From Marinibacterium profundimaris (lineage in GTDB: Bacteria > Pseudomonadota > Alphaproteobacteria > Rhodobacterales > Rhodobacteraceae): 64,000 nucleotides of DNA. Both the position numbers and the translations under genes were made by a program. The stretch spans positions 1 to 64,000 of the forward strand of contig NZ_AQQR01000005.1 in assembly GCF_002210095.1 (NCBI RefSeq), written 5' to 3'. Below the pieces are notes generated by a model. That model was not told where the DNA came from. It worked only from the letters and a program-made list of their open reading frames with translations, and did no database searches. Of the stretch, positions 43,197 through 51,749 are shown in pieces (the first letter of the stretch is position 1; the number at the start of each line of letters is the position of its first letter).

Positions 43197-44123
43197 TCAC
43201 GGGAGCACGTCTTCGGTCTTGCCGAACTCTTCGATACCGGCAAGAGCATCCGAACTTCGAACGGCGTCCAGGAACGCCGTCAGGACGCGTTTCGGCGGTT
43301 CGGTGTCGCGGACCACGGCGCAGACGGACACGGGCTGGGTCGGGTACAGGGGCCGATAGTCAAGCTGATAGCGACGGCCGGCGACGGCGGTCAGCGAGTC
43401 CACGAGCGTCGGGCCGACGCGGGCCTCGGCCAGCAGGCAAGCGAGCGAGGTGTAGCGCACCTCGGCCCTGGCATTGGCACGAAGGCTTTCGGTCAGATAA
43501 TTGTCCTGAAGGATCAGGTTCAGCTTGCTGGCGGGTTCGAACAGGACCAGCGGATAGTCGGTCAGGTCAGACGCTGCGATGGCCAGCTTTTCGGACAATG
43601 GATGGCCCGGCGGAAAGGCGCAGACCATCTGTGCCTTGGCCAGTTCCTCGATTTTCAGTCCGGGCCGCTGCGGGGGATTGAGAGCGAAGCCGATATCGGC
43701 GCGCCGCGTTTCGAGTGACTCGAACAGCCCGTCGATCCGCCGCGAATCCAGGTTGATGCGCACCTCTGGCCGGTCGGCGATGAAGTCGCGGATCACAGGC
43801 GGTATGAGGGAATTGGCTACAGGTGGGGTGCATACGATCTGAAGCGTGCCCATCGTGTTGGTTTTCCGGCTTTCCAGCCGCTGCGCAAAGACATTGTAGA
43901 GCTCGAAAATCGCCTCGCTGTCGCGAAAGATCTCTTCGGCATCCGGCGTGGGGACAAGGCGTTTGCCGACCCGTTCGAACAGCTCGAAGCCGATCTGGGT
44001 TTCCATCTGGCGTATGGCATTAGAGACAGCCGGCTGCGAAACCCTCAAGGTCGCGGCAGCCGCCTGAGTGGTGCGGCTGCGCATGACTTCCCGGAAAAAC
44101 TCGAGTTGTCGAAATGTTAGCAT
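43197..44123 (-). CDS. LysR-family transcriptional regulator
   Basis: This 308-residue regulator has the HTH FRQLEFFREVMRSRTTQAAA.TLRVSQPAVSNAIRQ and a LysR effector domain. The ATG at 44123 has GGAG with good spacing. It is divergent from the second ABC transporter operon, with 221 bases between starts containing a clear palindromic candidate site, so it very likely controls that operon. Its own 3' end abuts the IS3 debris. Confidence 0.9.
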   Translation of the reverse strand: MLTFRQLEFFREVMRSRTTQAAAATLRVSQPAVSNAIRQMETQIGFELFERVGKRLVPTPDAEEIFRDSEAIFELYNVFAQRLESRKTNTMGTLQIVCTPPVANSLIPPVIRDFIADRPEVRINLDSRRIDGLFESLETRRADIGFALNPPQRPGLKIEELAKAQMVCAFPPGHPLSEKLAIAASDLTDYPLVLFEPASKLNLILQDNYLTESLRANARAEVRYTSLACLLAEARVGPTLVDSLTAVAGRRYQLDYRPLYPTQPVSVCAVVRDTEPPKRVLTAFLDAVRSSDALAGIEEFGKTEDVLP

Positions 44124-44157
44124 GCGCGCTCCGTAACCTGCCAAATCCTGCGGCGTT

Positions 44158-44172
44158 ATAAGTATGATTTAT
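44158..44172. promoter_or_regulatory. Candidate LysR binding site
   Basis: ATAA-N7-TTAT forms an imperfect dyad with the T-N11-A arrangement, 35 bases upstream of the LysR start and in the AT-rich part of the divergent promoter region. A second AT-rich box lies at about 44183-44205. Confidence 0.4.
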
Positions 44173-44344
44173 CAACTGAGGCCGTTTATTAATCAATAGT
44201 GATATTGCGAGCTTGGATCGGGCGTGCTGACCTGCTCGAACACGATCCTCGTGTGGCGGATGGTACCCTGAGGCCCAACAGCAACTGACGCGCCTCGACC
44301 CGTTTGCGTGGATGCCCGAGGCCACCATCAAAAGGAGCTTTCCG

Positions 44345-45910
44345 ATGAGCTTGAGAAACACATTCACAGCCTTCGCGGTCGCCGGGCTGATGGCGAGCAC
44401 GGCGTCGGCCGAGGTGCTGCGCTGGTCGTCGCAGGGGGACATCGTCACCCTGGATCCCTATGCGCATACCGAAAGTTTCACGTCCAGCGTGCTGCATCAC
44501 ATCTACGAACCCCTGGTGCGCCGGTCGAAGACGCTCGAGATCGAGCCGGCTCTCGCCACGGACTGGGAAATCGTCGATCCGACCCGTTGGCGTTTCACGC
44601 TGCGCGAGGGGGTGACGTTCCACGATGGCGCGCCGTTCACCGCCGATGACGTGGTGGCCTCGGTCGAACGGATGCTGCACCCGGATTCGCGGTCGCGCGG
44701 GAACCTGTCGCAGGTGACCGGCGTCGAAAAGGTGGACGACTACACCGTCGATTTCATCATGGACGGCCCCTATCCGCTATTGCTGAACGACCTCTCGGGC
44801 GTCTTCATCATGGACAACGAGTGGATGACCGAGCACGACGCGCTGGAGCCGGGCAACATCGCCACCGGCAAGACGTCTTATGCCTCGACCCATGCCAACG
44901 GCACCGGGCCGTTCGTGCTGGACAGCTATGCGCCGGACGTGGGCACCGTGATGTCGGTGAACGACAGCTGGTGGGACGAGCCCGAGCATAACCTGACGGG
45001 CATCGAGTTCCGCCCGATCACCTCGGACGCCACCCGCGTCGCCGCGTTGATGTCGGGCGAGCTGGATATGATCGCGCCCGTGCCGCTGCAGGATATCAAC
45101 CGGCTGGAAGCCGCACCGGGCTTCAGCGTGGAGCAGGAACCGGCGCTGCGGCTGATCTTCCTCGGCCTCAACTATCGCGACGAGCTGCTCGGCATGCCGG
45201 GCGAGCCCAACCCTCTGCTGGATGTGAATGTCCGCAAGGCACTTTGGCATGGCATCAATCACGATGGCCTGCGCGAAAAGGTGATGCGGGGCAATTCCCG
45301 CACCGTGGGCAGCATGGTCGCGCCGCCGGTTCCGGGCTACTCCGAAGACTCGGATGTCCCGCTGGAATTCGACCCGGAGCTGGCGAAACAGATGCTTGCC
45401 GATGCGGGTTATCCCGATGGCTTTTCGGTCAAGCTCGATTGCCCGAATGACCGCTACATCAACGACGAGGCGATCTGTGTCGCCGTCAAGGCAATGTGGG
45501 AGCAGATGGGCCTGTCGGTCGCGCTGAACACCGAAAGCCGCGCGACCTATTTCCCCAAGGCATCCAATGGGGAAACCGACATCTACATGCTGGGCTGGGC
45601 GACCCTGCCGGCAATGGATGGCTGGAGCGTCATCCGTGCACTGCTGGCCACCCAGGACGGCAGCATGGGCGGCAACAACTACAACGGTCTGTCCGATCCG
45701 CGCATCGACGAGATCGCGGCGCAGGTGGCTGTCGAACTCGACGAGGACAAGCGCCGCGCCCTGATGTCCGAGGCGCTGCAGATCGTCCACGACGAAGCCT
45801 ACTACATCCCGCTGCACCAGCAGCCGGTGGCCATGGCATTGCGTGACGGCGTGACCGTGCCGCAGTTCCCGGACGAATACATCCGCCTGTGGTTCGCGAC
45901 CACCGAGTAA
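44345..45910 (+). CDS. ABC transporter substrate-binding protein, dipeptide/oligopeptide family
   Basis: This 521-residue SBP_bac_5 protein has a Sec signal (MSLRNTFTAFAVAGLMAS, cleavage after ASA). It has DIVTLDPYAH, the FHDGAPFTADDVV motif and a C-terminal QIVHDEAYYIPLHQQP stretch typical of Dpp-like receptors. It delivers a small N-containing ligand to the permeases. The ATG at 44345 follows AAAGGAG. It is only moderately similar in style to the Tat-exported receptor at 22877, so the two systems are not recent copies. Confidence 0.92.
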   Translation: MSLRNTFTAFAVAGLMASTASAEVLRWSSQGDIVTLDPYAHTESFTSSVLHHIYEPLVRRSKTLEIEPALATDWEIVDPTRWRFTLREGVTFHDGAPFTADDVVASVERMLHPDSRSRGNLSQVTGVEKVDDYTVDFIMDGPYPLLLNDLSGVFIMDNEWMTEHDALEPGNIATGKTSYASTHANGTGPFVLDSYAPDVGTVMSVNDSWWDEPEHNLTGIEFRPITSDATRVAALMSGELDMIAPVPLQDINRLEAAPGFSVEQEPALRLIFLGLNYRDELLGMPGEPNPLLDVNVRKALWHGINHDGLREKVMRGNSRTVGSMVAPPVPGYSEDSDVPLEFDPELAKQMLADAGYPDGFSVKLDCPNDRYINDEAICVAVKAMWEQMGLSVALNTESRATYFPKASNGETDIYMLGWATLPAMDGWSVIRALLATQDGSMGGNNYNGLSDPRIDEIAAQVAVELDEDKRRALMSEALQIVHDEAYYIPLHQQPVAMALRDGVTVPQFPDEYIRLWFATTE

Positions 45911-45914
45911 ACTG

Positions 45915-46886
45915 ATGGTCCGAATGCTCCTCTCCCGACTGGCGCAAGCCATGCTTGTCATGCTGGCCGTCACCGCGCTGTCCTTTACAATGTTCCGCTT
46001 CGTGGGCGACCCGGTGCAGCTTATGTCGCGAGAGGATGCATCCGTCACGGAACGCGAGGCGCTCCGTGACAGCCTGGGGCTCAACGATCCGATCCTTGTG
46101 CAATACGGCCGGTTCCTCGGCCGTATCGCGTCCGGAGACCTGGGCATCAGCTTCCGCAATCAGCGCGACGTGGCCGAGTTGATCGCCGAGCGAGCGCCCG
46201 CGACGCTTGAACTGGTCCTTGTCGCGACGATCCTGTCGCTGCTGGTGGGCATTCCGGCAGGTGTGCTTTGCGCGCTCAGACCCAACGGCGTCCTCAGCCG
46301 GCTAGTGCAGTCGGGGTCGCTGGTGGGGATATCCGTGCCGACCTTCGTCACCGGCACGCTGCTGATCCTGGTCTTTTCGGTGACCTTGCGCTGGTTGCCA
46401 TCCTTCGGGCGGGGGCAGACGGTTGACCTGGGCTGGTGGACAACAGGCTTTCTGACGCCGTCCGGCCGGGCGGCCCTGGTGCTGCCGTCGCTGACGCTGG
46501 CGCTCTATTCCATGACCCTCATCATGCGGCTGATCCGTTCCGAAATGATCGACATCCTGTCCACCGATTATGTCCGGTTTGCCCGGGCACGCGGCCTGCC
46601 GTCGTGGTACATCCACTTCCGGCTCGCGCTGAAGAACGCGATGATGCCGGTGATCACCGTGACCGGACTTCAGGTCGGGTCGCTGATCGCCTTCGCCATC
46701 GTGACCGAGACGATCTTTCAATGGCCCGGGCTGGGGTTGCTGTTCATGCAGGCGGTGATCTTCGTCGATATACCCGTGATGACGGCCTACCTGCTGCTGG
46801 TCGCCGGCGTTTTCGTGGTCATCAACACGCTGGTCGATCTGACCTATGCTCTTGTCGATCCGCGGCTCAGGACGCGGGGCGTCTGA
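45915..46886 (+). CDS. ABC transporter permease, DppB type
   Basis: This 323-residue membrane subunit has an N-terminal helix, FRFVGDPVQLM (DppB-like), five further helices and the EAA loop YVRFARARGLPSWYIHFRLALKNAM. It starts 4 bases after the binding-protein stop and is followed by one base before the DppC-type gene. It is part of the LysR-linked operon. Confidence 0.92.
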   Translation: MVRMLLSRLAQAMLVMLAVTALSFTMFRFVGDPVQLMSREDASVTEREALRDSLGLNDPILVQYGRFLGRIASGDLGISFRNQRDVAELIAERAPATLELVLVATILSLLVGIPAGVLCALRPNGVLSRLVQSGSLVGISVPTFVTGTLLILVFSVTLRWLPSFGRGQTVDLGWWTTGFLTPSGRAALVLPSLTLALYSMTLIMRLIRSEMIDILSTDYVRFARARGLPSWYIHFRLALKNAMMPVITVTGLQVGSLIAFAIVTETIFQWPGLGLLFMQAVIFVDIPVMTAYLLLVAGVFVVINTLVDLTYALVDPRLRTRGV

Positions 46887-46887
46887 C

Positions 46888-47790
46888 ATGGCCAGCACGA
46901 TGAAACGCCTGACACGGGTGATGCCGCCCTACGTGATGGTCGCCGCTGCCGTGGGCCTGCTGATTATCCTTGCCGCGATCTTCGCGCCATGGATCGCTCC
47001 GCAGGATCCGACGTCGACCATGAGCTTCAACCTGATGGACAGCGAACTGCCGCCGATGTGGGTCGAGGGCGGCGATCCACGCTATCTGCTGGGCACCGAC
47101 AACCAGGGGCGGGACCTTCTGTCGGCGATCCTTTACGGGACCCGGATCTCCGTGATGATCGGGGCCGGCGCGGTTCTTCTGGCCGCGACGGTCGGTGTCT
47201 CGCTTGGGCTGGTTGCCGGGTACTTCGGCGGATGGGCCGAGACCGTCGCCATGCGCGTCGCGGATGTCTTTCTGTCCCTGCCGGCGATCCTGCTGGCGCT
47301 GCTGGTCGCGGGCATCGCGCGCGCGCTGATCCCGGATGCCGACAGCGTCTTCTGGGCGCCGATCATCCTGATCGCAGCGATCGGCATCAACGAATGGGTG
47401 CAATACGCCCGCACGACGCGCGCCTCGACCATGGTAGAGGCGTCGCGCGATTATGTCCGCGCGGTGCGCATCATGGGGTTGCCCCGGTGGAGGATCCTGT
47501 TCCGCCACATCCTGCCCAATATCGTGGGGCCGATCCTGGTCATCTCGACCATCAACCTCGCCGCGGCCGTGCTGACCGAAGCAACGCTGTCCTTCCTGGG
47601 GGTGGGCATGCCACCGGATTACCCGTCGCTGGGGACCCTGATCCGCATCGGCAATGAATTCGCCTTTTCCGGTATCTGGTGGATCACGCTCTTCCCGGCC
47701 GTCACGCTGGTGGCGCTGGTGCTGGCCGTGAACATTACCGGAGACTGGCTGCGCGACCGGTTCAATCCAAAGCTTGAGGGCAAGTCATGA
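46888..47790 (+). CDS. ABC transporter permease, DppC type
   Basis: This 300-residue second membrane subunit has GTDNQGRDLLSAILYGTR and the EAA loop YVRAVRIMGLPRWRILFRHILPNI. The ATG at 46888 sits one base past the previous stop. Its own stop overlaps the ATPase start by four bases (ATGA). Confidence 0.92.
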   Translation: MASTMKRLTRVMPPYVMVAAAVGLLIILAAIFAPWIAPQDPTSTMSFNLMDSELPPMWVEGGDPRYLLGTDNQGRDLLSAILYGTRISVMIGAGAVLLAATVGVSLGLVAGYFGGWAETVAMRVADVFLSLPAILLALLVAGIARALIPDADSVFWAPIILIAAIGINEWVQYARTTRASTMVEASRDYVRAVRIMGLPRWRILFRHILPNIVGPILVISTINLAAAVLTEATLSFLGVGMPPDYPSLGTLIRIGNEFAFSGIWWITLFPAVTLVALVLAVNITGDWLRDRFNPKLEGKS

Positions 47791-49463
47791 CCGCCGCACT
47801 CGAGATCGACGGCTTGCGCGTCGAATACCCGCGCGGAGAGGACGGCACATTTGCTGCCGTGGACGATCTGTCGCTGGTCATCGGGGCAGGGGAGATTCAT
47901 GCGCTGGTGGGTGAATCCGGTGCCGGGAAATCGACGGTGGGCAATTGCATCATGGGCCTGCTGGATCCGCCGGGACGTATCACGGCGGGGTCGATCCGCG
48001 TGGCGAGCCGGTCGCTTGATATCGCGACGGGCCAGGTCGAGGGGCTGCGCCCGGGCCGGGATATCGGTGCGATTTTCCAGGACCCCATGACCGCGCTGAA
48101 CCCTCTCTTCACCATCGGCCGGCAATTGTGCGAGGGTATGCGCCATCACCTCAAGATTGGCAGATCCGAAGCGCGCGCCAAGGCCCTTGAACTGATGCGC
48201 GCGGTCGAGATCCCGGACCCCGAGACCCGGTTCGACCAATACCCGCACCAGCTGTCGGGTGGGCAAAGGCAGCGGGTGGTGATCGCCTCGGCGCTGTCTT
48301 GCGATCCGGGTCTTCTGGTGGCGGATGAGCCGACGACGGCGCTGGACGTCAGCGTGCAGGCGACCATACTCGATCTGCTGCGTGATCTCGCCAGCCGGCG
48401 CAAACTGGGCGTGCTGCTGATCACTCATAACATGGGCGTGGTCGCGCAGATTTCGGACAAGGTGACGATCATGCGCCACGGGCGCATCGTGGAGCACGGA
48501 GCTTCGCGACAGGTGCTGGGCGAGCCCAGGGCCGATTATGCCCGCGCGCTGATCGGGGCCGTGCCCCGGCTCGACCGTAAACTGCACCGTTTCCCGGTGA
48601 CCGAGACCCAGAACACAGCCGAAACCGCCGCGCAGGCGCGGCTGGCCGGCAGGGTGCGCGGGGCAACGGACGAAGGAACAGACCTGCTGTCGCTCGACAA
48701 TGTCGGGATCACCTATGGCGGTGGCTTTTTCGGTGCACCAGGGTTCAAGGCGGTTACAGGCGCCAGCTTTACCGTGAAACGGGGCGAGATATTCGGAATC
48801 GTCGGGGAATCCGGTAGCGGCAAGTCGTCTCTCGCCAGCGCCATCGCGGGGCTTCTGCCCATTGACGAGGGTCAGATGCGCTTTTGCGGGCAACCCCTCA
48901 AGATGCGTCGCGGCCAGTCGGTGCGCCAGGCAATCCAGATGATCTTTCAGGATCCCTATTCCTCGCTCAATCCGCGCCTGCGGACCGGAGCTGCTATTCG
49001 TGAGCCACTGGATTTCTTCGGCGCCGGCGATGGCCTGACACCCGAAACCCTGTTCGAGGCCGTCGGCCTCCCGCAAGAGGCGGCCGGTCGGTTCCCCCAT
49101 GCCTTTTCCGGCGGGCAGCGCCAGCGGGTGTCCATTGCCCGCGCACTCGCCGGGCAGCCCGACTTGCTCATCTGTGACGAGCCGACAAGCGCGCTCGATG
49201 TAAGCGTGCAGGCCCGTGTCCTGAACCTGCTCAAAGATCTGCGCGACCGGACCGGGCTGACCATGCTTTTCATCAGCCACGACCTGAGTGTCGTGCGCCA
49301 GATGTGCGACCGGGTTGCGGTGATGAAATCCGGCCGCATCGTCGAGCTGGAAGAGGCCGAGACCCTCTTTACGCGGCCGCGCGATCCCTACACGCGCGAC
49401 CTGCTTTCCCTTATCCCGACGCTGGATGGCCTTGCCCCGGCGCCACAACTTGCAGGAGCATGA
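47787..49463 (+). CDS. ABC transporter ATP-binding protein, fused DppD-DppF type
   Basis: This 558-residue protein has two ATPase domains. The first has GESGAGKST, LSGGQRQR and LLVADEPTTALD; the second (from about residue 310) has GESGSGKSS, FSGGQRQR and LLICDEPTSALD. All key residues are intact. It energises the LysR-linked transporter. A GTG-free TGA stop is followed after one base by the TTG start of the amidohydrolase, which ties that enzyme to the same transcript. Confidence 0.92.
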   Translation: MTAALEIDGLRVEYPRGEDGTFAAVDDLSLVIGAGEIHALVGESGAGKSTVGNCIMGLLDPPGRITAGSIRVASRSLDIATGQVEGLRPGRDIGAIFQDPMTALNPLFTIGRQLCEGMRHHLKIGRSEARAKALELMRAVEIPDPETRFDQYPHQLSGGQRQRVVIASALSCDPGLLVADEPTTALDVSVQATILDLLRDLASRRKLGVLLITHNMGVVAQISDKVTIMRHGRIVEHGASRQVLGEPRADYARALIGAVPRLDRKLHRFPVTETQNTAETAAQARLAGRVRGATDEGTDLLSLDNVGITYGGGFFGAPGFKAVTGASFTVKRGEIFGIVGESGSGKSSLASAIAGLLPIDEGQMRFCGQPLKMRRGQSVRQAIQMIFQDPYSSLNPRLRTGAAIREPLDFFGAGDGLTPETLFEAVGLPQEAAGRFPHAFSGGQRQRVSIARALAGQPDLLICDEPTSALDVSVQARVLNLLKDLRDRTGLTMLFISHDLSVVRQMCDRVAVMKSGRIVELEEAETLFTRPRDPYTRDLLSLIPTLDGLAPAPQLAGA

Positions 49464-49464
49464 C

Positions 49465-50910
49465 TTGGCTGACCTGATCATCACAAACACCATTGTCGTT
49501 ACGGTCGATCCCGAAAGGCGCGTGCTGTTCGATTTTGCCATCGTCATCAAGGATGACCGGATCGCCGACATCGGGCCTTCGGCCGATCTGGAGGCAAAGT
49601 ATGCCGGGATGACGACCATCGACGGGACTGGCAAGGTCGTGTTGCCCGGACTGGTCGATGTCCATGCCCACGCCGGACACGGGTTGATCAAGACACTGGC
49701 TTCGGGCGACAGCCCGAAGTGGTTCGACGCGTGCCGGATCGCCTATACGATCGCCTCGACGCCGGACTTCTGGTTCGCCGAAGCGCAGTTGGCGGCCCTG
49801 GAGCGGGTCCGGTTCGGGGTCACGACAGGGGTGTCCTTGCTGGGCGGTGGCGATTCCATAATGCGCACCGATGATCCCGATTACGGAGACGCCCATTGCG
49901 ATGGCGTGGTCGAGGTCGGCACACGTTCGGTCGTGGCCGTGGGGACGACCCGCCCGCCACATCCGCTGACCTATGCACGCTGGGATGGTGACACGGCGAC
50001 CGAGTACCCGGTGGATTTCGATCGTCAGCTCGCAACCTCGGACGACCTGATCAAGCGTCGGCATGGCAGCGAGGGGCGGAGGATCAACTTTGCCCTGCTG
50101 ACCCCGACGCTGCGCTCGGAACATGTCGATACGCTGGGCGAGGAGAATCTTGCCGAGGCGCGGCGCCAGGCGCAGGTGGTTTCGGCCCGGGCTCGGGACT
50201 ACGGGATCGTCTTTACTCAGGACGGGCACCGCAACGGATCCGTCGCCTACGCGCACGAGATGGGGATTCTCGGCCCCGAGGCGCTGTTGTCGCATTCGAC
50301 GGACCTCACCGATGCGGAAATCGCGATTTGTGCCGAGACCGATACCAAGATCGCGCATAACCCTTCGGCCATCGCTTCGGTCTTTGGCCGATGCCCCGCG
50401 CCCGAATTGATGGCGGCAGGTGTCACCGTCGGGCTGGGGTCGGACGCGACCGCGCCGGACCGGTCGGGCGACATGTTCCGGCACATGCAGCAGCTGATGC
50501 ACTACCATCGCCGCCACTTCCGCGATCCGTCCTGGTTCCCGCCCGGTAAGGTGCTTGAAATGTGCACGATCGACGGTGCGAAGGCGCTGGGGATGGCGGA
50601 TGACATCGGCTCTCTCGAGGTCGGCAAAAAGGCCGACATGATCCTGATCGACATGCGCCGCCCGCATCTTTACCCGGCCAACATGCACGTCAGCCACGTG
50701 GTCAATTTCGCGAACGGCAACGACGTGGACACGGTGATCTGCGACGGACAGATCCTGATGCATGGAGGCGAGGTGACGCGCGTGGACCAGGACAAGATCC
50801 TGGATGCGGCACAACGCGAGACCGACCTGATGATTGAGCGCGGAGGGCTTGCCGACCTGCTGTCGGTCCCGGAGGAGTTCTGGGGGTCGCTTCGGATGAA
50901 CGCGCAGTAG
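49465..50910 (+). CDS. Metal-dependent amidohydrolase (deaminase/chlorohydrolase-type)
   Basis: This 481-residue amidohydrolase superfamily enzyme has the metal site VDVHAHAGHG (His67, His69), later His residues in FTQDGHRNGS and LLSHSTDL, and the metal/catalytic Asp in GLGSDATAPD (about 327). The fold resembles cytosine/guanine deaminases, MtaD and triazine hydrolases. The substrate, probably the ligand of the preceding transporter, is unknown. The TTG at 49465 is chosen since AGGAG lies 6 bases upstream and family alignments begin at LADLIITN; no ATG fits. Confidence 0.88.
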   Translation: MADLIITNTIVVTVDPERRVLFDFAIVIKDDRIADIGPSADLEAKYAGMTTIDGTGKVVLPGLVDVHAHAGHGLIKTLASGDSPKWFDACRIAYTIASTPDFWFAEAQLAALERVRFGVTTGVSLLGGGDSIMRTDDPDYGDAHCDGVVEVGTRSVVAVGTTRPPHPLTYARWDGDTATEYPVDFDRQLATSDDLIKRRHGSEGRRINFALLTPTLRSEHVDTLGEENLAEARRQAQVVSARARDYGIVFTQDGHRNGSVAYAHEMGILGPEALLSHSTDLTDAEIAICAETDTKIAHNPSAIASVFGRCPAPELMAAGVTVGLGSDATAPDRSGDMFRHMQQLMHYHRRHFRDPSWFPPGKVLEMCTIDGAKALGMADDIGSLEVGKKADMILIDMRRPHLYPANMHVSHVVNFANGNDVDTVICDGQILMHGGEVTRVDQDKILDAAQRETDLMIERGGLADLLSVPEEFWGSLRMNAQ

Positions 50911-50954
50911 GACCCTGTCAGGGAAACCGGCGGGCTCTGTCTGGGCAACCTTGC

Positions 50955-51298
50955 TTGCGGCAGGGAAGGGGGCCCGGATAGCGCCGCCGGGTGAAGAAAC
51001 GTGAGCCGTTCAGGGACTTCAAGTCCGGCCCGGGGATCATCTGTTGGGCGGTTGTGATGGCAATCCGTCTTCGGCATCTCTGTGAGACGTCGAGACTCTG
51101 CTTCACGAGCGGGGCGGCGATGCCAGCCACCAGACGGCGCGGTTCTGGTTCCATCGCTTTGGTCCGGTGTTCGTGTCCGAGATCCGGAAGCGGCGGATCG
51201 ACGGCATGCGGTCAAGCCACTGGAGGTGGCATCTGGACGAAGTGTCCGTGAAGATCAACGGCGCGCGGCAGACCTGCGGCGGGTCGTTGATCGCTTAA
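50955..51298 (+). pseudogene. 5' part of a degenerate IS6-family element
   Basis: The leader TTGCGGCAGGGAAGGG matches that before the IS6 transposase at 1707. A GTG at 50991 begins KKREPFRDFKSGPGII, similar to TKRDPFKYFKTSPEII of that copy. Frameshifts then break the frame, but FGPVFVSEIRKRRIDG and SSHWRWHLDE (first catalytic Asp) can be read in another frame. Homology ends at the point (about 51297) corresponding to the RAVDH of the first copy. Confidence 0.75.
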
Positions 51299-51329
51299 GC
51301 CCCGCCTGTCTCCGCGGTGCGGCTGATCC

Positions 51330-51466
51330 TGGCGACCGTGCAGGGCGGCGCCGCAGGACCGAAGCCGGTCCGTCACGATGGCATCAGAGACATAGCTTGG
51401 CCGTTTCAGCATTTCCCGTAATGATTTCAGTGCCCGTTTTCGGTCCTGTTTCCGACTGTGAATCAC
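51330..51466 (-). pseudogene. Inverted internal piece of an IS6-family transposase
   Basis: On the minus strand the segment reads RKQDRKRALKSLREMLKR and AIVTDRLRSCGAALH, matching the middle of the IS6 transposase (KTRDKKAALKFLEKAMKK and VTDQLRSYGAAL, second catalytic Asp) of 1707-2411. It lies head-on to the 5' part just upstream, so this is either one element with an internal inversion or two partial copies joined. The remaining stretch to 51749 shows no gene. Confidence 0.75.
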
Positions 51467-51749
51467 GCTGTCAGGACCAAATCAATGCCTTCTGAAGCCA
51501 ATTCATGCCTGATCCTATTCAAAAGGATGAGGAGTAACCTGCAGCCGTGCCGAACTCTGCACCATTTGCGGTCACTCTTACGTCACAAGGCTGGACGGGG
51601 TGGTCGTGATTGGCCTGGCGACTCGACTCACGGATCTTCTTTATCTACCGCTTGGAATGACTGCTTTCGGTAAATCCTGTCGTTTCATGTCTGGTTCGGA
51701 TCGCGCGAGCGTCACTGGCCGCCGATCTGCCTGAGCGGAGAGTATTGAT

